From: Snodgrassella alvi
GTDB lineage: Bacteria > Pseudomonadota > Gammaproteobacteria > Burkholderiales > Neisseriaceae
DNA length: 64,000 nt
NCBI RefSeq assembly: GCF_002777855.1
Contig: NZ_MEIK01000040.1
Coordinates: 1 to 64,000, forward strand
Direction of reading: 5' to 3'
The position numbers and the translations under genes were made by a program. Of this stretch, positions 56,821 to 64,000 are shown piece after piece. The stretch's first letter is position 1. Every line of letters begins with the position of its first letter. The notes under the pieces are model-generated. The model had not been told where the DNA came from, ran no database searches, and saw only the letters and a list, made by a program, of their open reading frames with translations.

Positions 56821-59800
56821 CTAGAACCGTATTCTTAGATTTGCCCGCCCTGAATTACTATGCCAGTGACTGCCATTCTCGTACTGATACTGAATACCTG
56901 CACTCATATTACGGCTCACCTGTACATTGCTACCAATTGCTGCATTCCAGCGTGTTCTGGCTGATGACCATTTACCCGCTCTTGCATCACTATGAATTCC
57001 ACTAAATCCTCCTCGTGTGGCATATTCTCGGTCTCTGAAATCATGCTCCACACCCACTGCTCCAAAGATATTCGCCACTATATCCCTTATATCAAACAGA
57101 TATTCAGCTACTACGCCGGCACTGCCAGTTACTATGCCTTTGTTTAGCTTTCTGCCATATAAGCCATATCCTTCTGCTCCGGCTTCACTGAAACTGTTCT
57201 GTTGCAGATAGTCGTAGCGTAAACCTAGCTGCGGTGTCAGTGTCAGACCTTTCATAGCGAATGCTTTACCGCCGTTCAATGCCAGCTGCCACACATTACC
57301 TTTCGTTTTCGCTCCGCTATCCTCTCTGGTTGTACCCAGCCATATGCCGCGCGTAACATCATTGGAATAGCGGTTATAACCTAAGCTACCGGATAGGTAC
57401 GCACCCCGCCAGTTGGCCGGCGCATAGAAGGTGCCTAGTGTTAAGCCGTTGCTCTTGATATCGGCACTACCATCTCTTTCACTCCAGTCTGTATTCTGGA
57501 AACTGTATGCCGCTGCTCCTGACCATCCATTACCAAAATTTCTGCTTACACCAATCAGACCGCTGTTGCTATTCTGCTTGCCGCGCACTTCGCTTGGATT
57601 CCACCGATTCTGTGAATGGTTAAATTCCATAATCAGTGCCGGTTCGGCGCTATCATTGCGGATAGACGACATAAAGTCTGTATTCAGCTTGCCCAGTGTC
57701 AGGGTATTCACTACATTGGCATTGCTGTATACCGCACCTGATAATGAATACAGTGAACGCCGCAATGTTTCTGCTGTCTTGACATTCTGAATCCGGTTGG
57801 CACCAGCAAACAATTCTGCTGTTGGACCATCTGTGCCTGTTACTGACGACAGTTTGTCTAGCTGGCTAAAGCTGGTATCAATCGCTGCAGCCGCAGCTTC
57901 AATTGCCGGATCCGCTATGCTGCGCGTTAACAGACCGTTATTTTGTACTGCCTGCCGTGCTGATATCCGCGTAACATCAAAATTCACATTGTCACCATCA
58001 TAACTGGCTTTCCCGTCCAGTAATATTCCTGAGGCTAATGCAGTTTGGCTGAATTCTCCTATGCGCTTCTGCGCATTGATAACGGCTACTTGAAGACCAG
58101 TCTGTGGCACAAAGCCAGATTTCAGGCCGTCGAAATACAACCGACCAGCCAGATTGGCTGTACCATTTATAGCTGTTTTACTGCCCAGACTGGTTTGAAA
58201 GGTTGCCTCTCCACTCTGGCTGTAGTCTCCATTAATTGTGGCATCGCGGCTGACAAACGTACCCTGATTATTCACCGCTCCAGTACTACCGTGCACCTGA
58301 TAGGTACCGTCTTTGGAAATTTTCGCCGCAGACTGACTGCTGCCATCCAGCGACAGCATTCCAGAATTAATAATGGTATTACCTTGATAGCTGTGACTGC
58401 CCGTCAAAATCAGTGTACCGCTACCATTCTTGATTAATCCGCCAGTTCCACTGATATCATTGCTGAAAATATACTGGCCACTGCTGACATTGGCATTAAA
58501 ATCGCCAAAGGCAAACTGTGCCGGCCCGTTTACAGCTTTACCGATATTCAGCAATCCCCAGCCATAAACTGAATCCACACCTTTAGCGCCTAAATCTGTA
58601 GCTGTGGTCAGTAAAGTGGTGCGCAGATTATCATTGCTCATCCACGGGTATTTCTGTTTCACCAGTACGGCTGCTGCTGTAACCTGTGGTGCCGAGAAAG
58701 AAGTACCTGAAGTAGTAGTAAGCGGTAATCCATTGATATCTTCACCAGGTTTAGCATTTAAATTGGCAGTTTGTGGCTGATAGTAAGCCACCATACACCA
58801 ATTTTTAGCGTCTCCGCACCGATTAGAGTAATCTTCAATTTTGTTATCAGCAGATACTCCGGCCACTGCAATCCAGCCCTTTTGTAGCTCTGGTTCTACT
58901 AAAGGCAATAACGATTGAACACTAGGCTGATTTAAGCCGCCATTACCCGCTGCCCAGATAAACAGCATGTCATCTTCTACCAACGTAAACAATTGGCCGA
59001 TATAACTATTTTGTTTAATTTTTGGGTTATCAGCGTTCAGATAGTTTTTTGCATCATAGATATACCACGCTTTATTGGTCACATAATTAGTGCCATAACT
59101 ATTATTGACGATTTTTACACCAGCTTTATCCAGTGCATAAAATCCCTTGATGGTAGCTTGTATATTGATTTGGCCTGCTCCGCGACTGTCTGAAGCACTG
59201 GCTGAATATATCTGCGCAGCGGGGGCAATGCCCAGTTTTTTTCCACGTACATCCTTGCCAGCTATATTTAGGGCAACTGCATCGCCATGAGGATAGGCCT
59301 CACCATTGTATACCGTACCAAATTGGCCTAAATCAACAATATTGTCTGGCAAAGCAGGATGATTCAGACTGACTGGCAAATCCACAATTCCTACTTTAAC
59401 ACCTCTTCCGTCTAACTCCTGATCACGAGCATCCTTAAGATTCAGACGATTGGCCTGTGTATTGTCTTCACCATTGTTGCTTCTGGTATATTGATTCTTA
59501 CTTAAAGGAATGGCAATAGCCTGTTCACTGCTGTCTAGCCGGGACGGATTCACAGAAGGCATAGGAATATTATCAGGAACATCCGGCTGATCTGTTGGCG
59601 GAATTACCGGTGGTTTTTCTGGTGGTTTTACCGGTGATATTGGCTTTTCAGATGGCGGATCATTCACTGGTGGTTTATCTGATGGTGGTTTCGGCGTGAT
59701 TTCATCGCCGCCGGAATGGCCGTTACCAGTATCCTCACCGCCAGAGCCACCACCTGTTTCTGTTGAATTAGAATGCACTCCACCACTGCCACCACCGCAA

Positions 59801-59862
59801 GCCGTTAAGGCAAGAGAAACAGCTATGACTAGGGATTTAAGCATTAGTTTAGAATGTTTCAT
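56821..59862 (-). CDS. subtilisin-type autotransporter lipoprotein (NalP/AspA-like)
   Basis: 1013 residues from the ATG at 59862; the frame runs 16 codons further, but only the chosen start gives a proper lipoprotein signal (MKHSKLMLKSLVIAVSLALTAC, Cys22). Then a Gly/Ser stretch and a Pro-rich linker (about 60-100), a peptidase S8 domain with Asp161 (GVKVGIVD), His192 (YPHGDAVAL) and Ser388 (TSGTSFSAPQVT), a passenger beta-helix region with an autotransporter-associated GTLILTGSHSYQGNT repeat, and a final beta-barrel of about 270 residues ending NLRIRF. NalP of Neisseria is a surface lipoprotein protease that trims other surface proteins; the same role is likely. Lone gene. Confidence 0.92.
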   Translation of the reverse strand: MKHSKLMLKSLVIAVSLALTACGGGSGGVHSNSTETGGGSGGEDTGNGHSGGDEITPKPPSDKPPVNDPPSEKPISPVKPPEKPPVIPPTDQPDVPDNIPMPSVNPSRLDSSEQAIAIPLSKNQYTRSNNGEDNTQANRLNLKDARDQELDGRGVKVGIVDLPVSLNHPALPDNIVDLGQFGTVYNGEAYPHGDAVALNIAGKDVRGKKLGIAPAAQIYSASASDSRGAGQINIQATIKGFYALDKAGVKIVNNSYGTNYVTNKAWYIYDAKNYLNADNPKIKQNSYIGQLFTLVEDDMLFIWAAGNGGLNQPSVQSLLPLVEPELQKGWIAVAGVSADNKIEDYSNRCGDAKNWCMVAYYQPQTANLNAKPGEDINGLPLTTTSGTSFSAPQVTAAAVLVKQKYPWMSNDNLRTTLLTTATDLGAKGVDSVYGWGLLNIGKAVNGPAQFAFGDFNANVSSGQYIFSNDISGTGGLIKNGSGTLILTGSHSYQGNTIINSGMLSLDGSSQSAAKISKDGTYQVHGSTGAVNNQGTFVSRDATINGDYSQSGEATFQTSLGSKTAINGTANLAGRLYFDGLKSGFVPQTGLQVAVINAQKRIGEFSQTALASGILLDGKASYDGDNVNFDVTRISARQAVQNNGLLTRSIADPAIEAAAAAIDTSFSQLDKLSSVTGTDGPTAELFAGANRIQNVKTAETLRRSLYSLSGAVYSNANVVNTLTLGKLNTDFMSSIRNDSAEPALIMEFNHSQNRWNPSEVRGKQNSNSGLIGVSRNFGNGWSGAAAYSFQNTDWSERDGSADIKSNGLTLGTFYAPANWRGAYLSGSLGYNRYSNDVTRGIWLGTTREDSGAKTKGNVWQLALNGGKAFAMKGLTLTPQLGLRYDYLQQNSFSEAGAEGYGLYGRKLNKGIVTGSAGVVAEYLFDIRDIVANIFGAVGVEHDFRDREYATRGGFSGIHSDARAGKWSSARTRWNAAIGSNVQVSRNMSAGIQYQYENGSHWHSNSGRANLRIRF

Positions 59863-59910
59863 AACCGTCTCACTTCCTGTATTAAATGCATTAATAATCA
59901 AAACGCTCAT

Positions 59911-60483
59911 GCAATTTTTTATTCTTATTTTTTAAAAATTTAATAAAATAAATGCAGTTAACCGTTATGAGATTTTTTCATTTTTGCATCATACATTGCC
60001 TAAAATATCGATTTACCTTATTAAGTATTAATTAACCAAATAAGATATAATTTTATTTATTTAATATTCTGCATATTTTTGTTGTTATTTTATTTCATAA
60101 AAATGAGCAACTTATCTATCATAAAAGTACAATAATTTATATTCTGTACTGATCAAGCTATTCTGCTGTAATTAAATTACAGTAAGCTTTTGCTATTTTT
60201 TTCTACATAAAAAATGCATAACAATATGTTAATACAATAAATTCATTTTTTTATTAGATATTGATTAAGAATATTATTATGCAGAATGATTTATACAATT
60301 TTCACTTTATTTATTAGTTATTTAAAATAAATCCAAATAAATATACGTTATGCAATCAGATTCATCTAACTATTACGTATATTAAAAATAGTTGCATAGA
60401 CAACCACTTATGTAATCAGCTACCTTACAAAAGGAACACTAAGTACCAGAAACAAATTAATTAATATCAGCAAGGAGATAAAA
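59911..60483. other. A+T-rich divergent region
   Basis: About 570 bases between the leftward autotransporter and rightward ferritin-like gene. Both promoters should lie here. No recognisable operator or gene; an AGGAGA ribosome site for the ferritin-like gene is at its right end. Confidence 0.45.
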
Positions 60484-61065
60484 ATGAATAAACGCAAACC
60501 ACTCAAACGCGATGTAAAATTCAGTACTACTGAAGAATTACGAACCAATGCTCGTAAAAATTATCAGGATGGAGCCGTAACCTCCACCTATGAGCTGGAT
60601 GTAGATAGAGTAATTGAACTACTAAATATAGCGCTGGCTTCTGAATGGGTGTGTGTACTGCGCTATTTACGCCATTACTATATGGCCAGCGGCCTGTTTA
60701 TGGATGCAGTAAAAGAAGAATTCATGGAACACGCTGAACAAGAACAAAAACATGCTGCCATGCTGGCTGAACGCATTACCCAGCTGGGTGGAGAGCCAGA
60801 TTTGAATCCAGATGTTTTTATCCAGCGCTCACCCACCGAATATGTTGAAGGCGAAACCCTGCGCGAAATGGTCGAATCAGACTTGATTGCAGAACGTATT
60901 GTAATCGATTTATACCGCCAAACCATCATGTATGTTGGCGACTATGACACCACCACCAAACGTCTGCTCGAACACATTCTGGCTGAAGAAGAAGACCATG
61001 CCGATGAATTGTCCGACATGATGGAAGGTCTGGATGGTAAACCACTTTCAGCCAAAATTATTTAA
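60484..61065 (+). CDS. ferritin-like / bacterioferritin-like protein
   Basis: 193 residues with a four-helix ferritin fold. Di-iron ligands fit E-x-x-x pairs: ASEWVCVLRYLRHY, EEFMEHAEQEQKHAAML, SDLIAERIVIDLYR and HILAEEEDHADELSDM, each with the Glu/His pattern of bacterioferritins. It should store or detoxify iron in the cytoplasm. Strong AAGGAGAT ribosome site and an efficient terminator suggest high expression. Related to the DUF2383/ 'ferritin-like' group; exact subfamily unsure. Confidence 0.85.
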   Translation: MNKRKPLKRDVKFSTTEELRTNARKNYQDGAVTSTYELDVDRVIELLNIALASEWVCVLRYLRHYYMASGLFMDAVKEEFMEHAEQEQKHAAMLAERITQLGGEPDLNPDVFIQRSPTEYVEGETLREMVESDLIAERIVIDLYRQTIMYVGDYDTTTKRLLEHILAEEEDHADELSDMMEGLDGKPLSAKII

Positions 61066-61077
61066 ATGTTTGCATAA

Positions 61078-61104
61078 AACATCCGTGCTCGGGCACGGAT
61101 GTTT
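61078..61104 (+). terminator. terminator of the ferritin-like gene
   Basis: Stem AACATCCGTGC / GCACGGATGTT with a short TCGG loop, followed by TTTT, 12 bases after the stop. Confidence 0.88.
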
Positions 61105-61359
61105 TGTGTCTATATGGCAACTACTTCACTTGTATGCTGCCCTACAAATATTCAAAGCAGAAACTATATATCTTTTCATAAAATATAAATCACCCAAACC
61201 TCTATAGCCGTTATTTGAGGCAGATTAATAATATGCCATACATAAACTTTTAGATGGCTAATAAATTGTGGTATAGAAATCATAGGAATACAATTTGCTA
61301 TTACATGATTCATCCATACTAAAGGATGATTTTTTCAATGGTTTTATGGAGGATGCAGC

Positions 61360-62430
61360 ATGAAAGCAATGGTCTACTACGGTGCCGGCGATATCCGCTT
61401 TGAAGAACGAGATAAACCGAAAATTATCGACCCCACCGATGCCGTTATCCGCTTAGCCAAAACCACTATTTGCGGTACGGATTTGGGTATCTGGAAAGGT
61501 AAAAATCCTGAAATCGAACAAAATGCAACTCAAAAAGAAGGTGCATTTAATGGCCGGATTTTGGGACATGAGGGTATTGGCATTGTTGAAGAAATCGGTA
61601 GCGCCGTGAAGCATTTCAAAAAAGGGGATAAAGTAATTATTTCCTGTGTTAGCCGCTGTGGAATGTGTGAAAACTGTCAGAAACAATTGTATGCACATTG
61701 TCAGAGCGGTGGCGGCTGGATTATGGGTTATATGATTGACGGTACACAGGCTGAATATGTACGCACTCCTTTTGCTGATAATTCACTATATCGATTACCA
61801 CCGGATTTGAACGAAGATGTCGCCGTACTGCTGTCAGACGCTCTCCCCACTGCCCATGAAATCGGGGTACAGTACGGCGATGTCAAACCCGGCGATACAG
61901 TGGCCATTGTTGGTGCCGGTCCAGTCGGTATGAGCTGTCTGTTAACGGCACAGCTATATTCGCCGAGTCAGATTATCATGATTGATATGGACGATAACCG
62001 TTTACACATGGCTAAAGAATTGGGTGCTACACAGATTATCAATTCTGCCCATGAAGATGCCGTTGCACGTGTACTCGAATATACTGGCGACCGTGGCGTA
62101 GATTGTGCCATGGAAGCAGTAGGACTAGGAGCCACATGGGATATTTGCCAGCGCATCGTAAAAGAAGGCGGCCATCTAGCCAATGTTGGAGTTCACGGAC
62201 AGTCCGTTAATTTTGAGCTGGAAAAACTATGGATTAAAAACCTCACCATCACCACCGGTCTGGTTAACGCCAATACCACCGGCATGCTGCTGAAAACCTG
62301 CTGTTCAGGCAAACTACCGATGCAAAAACTGGCCACCCATCATTTCCAATTCAATGAACTGGAAAAAGCTTATGAAGTATTCAAGCATGCCGCAGATGAG
62401 AAAGCCATGAAAGTCATCATTAACTACTGA
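61360..62430 (+). CDS. zinc-dependent alcohol dehydrogenase (MDR superfamily)
   Basis: 356 residues. Catalytic zinc ligands Cys38 (TTICGTDLG) and His70-Glu71 (GHEGIG); structural zinc Cys100, Cys103, Cys106, Cys114 (CGMCENCQKQLYAHC); Rossmann motif VAIVGAGPVGMSC (about 181). It oxidises or reduces alcohols/aldehydes with NAD(H). Closest in kind to the IDPTDAVIRL-type zinc dehydrogenases of enteric and neisserial bacteria; substrate not deducible. GGAGG ribosome site eight bases before the ATG. Monocistronic, terminator follows. Confidence 0.92.
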   Translation: MKAMVYYGAGDIRFEERDKPKIIDPTDAVIRLAKTTICGTDLGIWKGKNPEIEQNATQKEGAFNGRILGHEGIGIVEEIGSAVKHFKKGDKVIISCVSRCGMCENCQKQLYAHCQSGGGWIMGYMIDGTQAEYVRTPFADNSLYRLPPDLNEDVAVLLSDALPTAHEIGVQYGDVKPGDTVAIVGAGPVGMSCLLTAQLYSPSQIIMIDMDDNRLHMAKELGATQIINSAHEDAVARVLEYTGDRGVDCAMEAVGLGATWDICQRIVKEGGHLANVGVHGQSVNFELEKLWIKNLTITTGLVNANTTGMLLKTCCSGKLPMQKLATHHFQFNELEKAYEVFKHAADEKAMKVIINY

Positions 62431-62469
62431 TCAGCCAGCTAAACAACCACTCTAGTGAAATTTTATCGA

Positions 62470-62493
62470 AAAAGCAGCCATATGGCTGCTTTT
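62470..62493 (+). terminator. bidirectional-type terminator between the dehydrogenase and purF
   Basis: AAAAGCAGCCA / TGGCTGCTTTT perfect inverted repeat with a 2-base loop (effectively larger), T/A runs on both sides; can serve both convergent genes. Confidence 0.85.
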
Positions 62494-62654
62494 CACTCAC
62501 ATACATCACAGACAAATAACATAAATATTATTTTACGTATCGTGTCACTTAATAGCAGCTATCACCACATTTTGCTGAGTGCTACCGGCAAATACTTAAA
62601 CGAGTTTAAATAGCAACACAAATACATACTGAGGAAAAGTACGCTAATGCTGAG

Positions 62655-64000
62655 CTATTCTTCGTCATCCTCATCTTCCTGTACACTAACACTGTGTTCA
62701 ATCACACCAGGCACCACAAAAGAAGTGGCCAGAGTATTTTTACGCGTAGATAGCTGCTGCAGATAAGATTCATCCACATCTCCAGTAATATATCGGCCAT
62801 CAAAACACGAGCTGTCAAAACCCTCAATGTGCGGATTCAATTTCAAAACCACCGCTTGCAAATCAGCCAGATCCTGAAATACCACGCCATCGGCGCCAAT
62901 CTCAGCCGCCACCTGCTCAGCATTGCGCCGGTAAGAAATTAGCTCTTCTCTCGTCGGCATATCGATACCATAGACATTGGGATACAGCACCGCTGGTGCA
63001 GCAGAAGCAAAGTACACACGAGTAGCGCCAGCTTCCCGCACCATATCTACAATTTCGCGGCTTGTGGTACCGCGTACAATCGAATCATCAACCAGCAAAA
63101 CTCGTTTACCACTGAATTCATAATTCATCGGATTGAGTTTCTGCCGTACCGATTTTTTACGTACCGACTGTCCGGGCATAATAAATGTCCGCCCAATATA
63201 ACGGTTTTTAAATAAGCCTTCGCGATAAGGTTTATTTAGATGTTGAGCCAGCTCCATCGCACTAGGGCGGCTAGTGTCCGGTACCGGCATCACCACATCG
63301 ATATCTTGTAAGTTCAGCGTACGTTTTACTTTTTCTGCTAGGGTGACACCCATATTTAATCGGGCCTGATATACCGATACTCCGTCAATCACCGAATCAG
63401 GACGGGCAAAATACACATATTCAAACAGGCACGGCATCAGATGAGGTGTCAGCGCACACTGCTGCGAAAACAGTTGCCCTTCATTACTGATAAAAATCGC
63501 TTCCCCGGGTGCCACATCCCGCAGCAGCTCAAAATCCAGACTAGGAAACACCACCGATTCCGAAGCCACCACATAATCAGTTTTTCCATCCTGCTCCCGC
63601 TGCCCCAAACACAACGGACGGATGCCGAAAGGATCACGAAAAGCCAGCAAACCATAGCCTGCAATCAAAGCTACCACCCCATAGGCACCATGCACACGTT
63701 TGTGCAGTGCAGCCACTGCAGCAAATATGTCTGAAAGAGCCAAAGTAGTGCGATTACCCACCTGATTTTCCAGCTCCCGCGCCAATACATTCAGCAATAC
63801 TTCCGAATCTGAGCGCGTATTTACATGGCGCAGATCAGTAAAGCAGACATTCTTAAACAGCTCTTCTGTGTTGGTCAGATTACCATTGTGTGCTAGCACA
63901 ATACCAAACGGCGAATTGACATAAAACGGCTGCGCTTCGGCACTACAATTGGCATTACCGGCCGTCGGATAGCGTACATGAGCAATGCCAACATTACCTA
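62655..64000 (-). CDS. purF: amidophosphoribosyltransferase, N-terminus outside window
   Basis: The minus-strand frame runs to the right edge without a start (readable to [15 protein letters not shown] at the edge), so the first 70 or so residues, including the catalytic Cys, are outside. Visible: the rest of the glutaminase domain ([42 protein letters not shown]), then the phosphoribosyltransferase domain with [18 protein letters not shown] and the family's [13 protein letters not shown]. It catalyses the first step of purine synthesis (PRPP + glutamine). The very acidic tail VQEDEDDEE is unusual. Confidence 0.94.
   Translation of the reverse strand, partial: GNVGIAHVRYPTAGNANCSAEAQPFYVNSPFGIVLAHNGNLTNTEELFKNVCFTDLRHVNTRSDSEVLLNVLARELENQVGNRTTLALSDIFAAVAALHKRVHGAYGVVALIAGYGLLAFRDPFGIRPLCLGQREQDGKTDYVVASESVVFPSLDFELLRDVAPGEAIFISNEGQLFSQQCALTPHLMPCLFEYVYFARPDSVIDGVSVYQARLNMGVTLAEKVKRTLNLQDIDVVMPVPDTSRPSAMELAQHLNKPYREGLFKNRYIGRTFIMPGQSVRKKSVRQKLNPMNYEFSGKRVLLVDDSIVRGTTSREIVDMVREAGATRVYFASAAPAVLYPNVYGIDMPTREELISYRRNAEQVAAEIGADGVVFQDLADLQAVVLKLNPHIEGFDSSCFDGRYITGDVDESYLQQLSTRKNTLATSFVVPGVIEHSVSVQEDEDDEE

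Overview
The window looks like a chromosomal segment of a Neisseriaceae bacterium. A Snodgrassella-type bee-gut symbiont is my best guess, but the species is inferred. The grounds are the gene content (a GNA1162-type lipoprotein operon, a NalP-like subtilisin autotransporter, the DUF3683 flavo-iron-sulfur oxidoreductase, N-methyl pilins, a FepA-type receptor with Fet-like transporter) together with very A+T-rich intergenic DNA and many Rhs/T6SS-type conflict genes. No rRNA, tRNA or CRISPR array was recognised.

Layout. 1-5516: the 3' end of an rhs gene with an AHH-type nuclease tip and its immunity gene, then two displaced, 5'-truncated rhs tips, each followed by a (putative) immunity gene. 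5896-11299: ada, an RlmL-type rRNA methyltransferase overlapping a pseudouridine synthase, and a three-lipoprotein CsgG/DUF4810/GNA1162 operon. 11639-15469: a giant D-lactate-dehydrogenase-like FAD/Fe-S protein. 16998-20477: an A+T-rich island with a small unknown gene, a C5-cytosine DNA methyltransferase and a MORC/MutL-like GHKL ATPase; this is the best candidate here for a poorly described defence system. 20984-23813: a HExxH metallopeptidase, probably a T6SS effector, followed by a 520-bp-period tandem array of immunity-like lipoproteins (three intact, one broken). 24299-27262: copper export (copA, copZ, cueR). 27392-32304: smc and kdtA.

32305-39239 is a plastic pilin region: two sigma-54-driven pilins, a third pilin, two near-duplicate membrane sulfatase-superfamily proteins, and two decayed fragments (a sulfatase C-terminus and a kdtA 3' end) that record an old tandem duplication. 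39489-49067: a secreted protein of unknown function, then a ferric-siderophore uptake locus (TonB receptor, periplasmic esterase, siderophore-interacting reductase, ABC transporter). 49347-53369: hrpA. 53440-54550: an overlapping PAPS-reductase-like pair. 55248-56489: a Panacea-domain antitoxin flanked by two small membrane proteins, a probable toxin-antitoxin locus. 56821-59862: a subtilisin autotransporter lipoprotein. 60484-62430: a ferritin-like protein and a zinc alcohol dehydrogenase. The right edge is purF, cut by the window.

Themes: interbacterial competition (Rhs tips, effector-immunity array), phage/DNA defence (methyltransferase plus GHKL ATPase, Panacea), surface variation (pilins, autotransporter) and metal handling (copper export, siderophore uptake, ferritin), set among conserved housekeeping genes.
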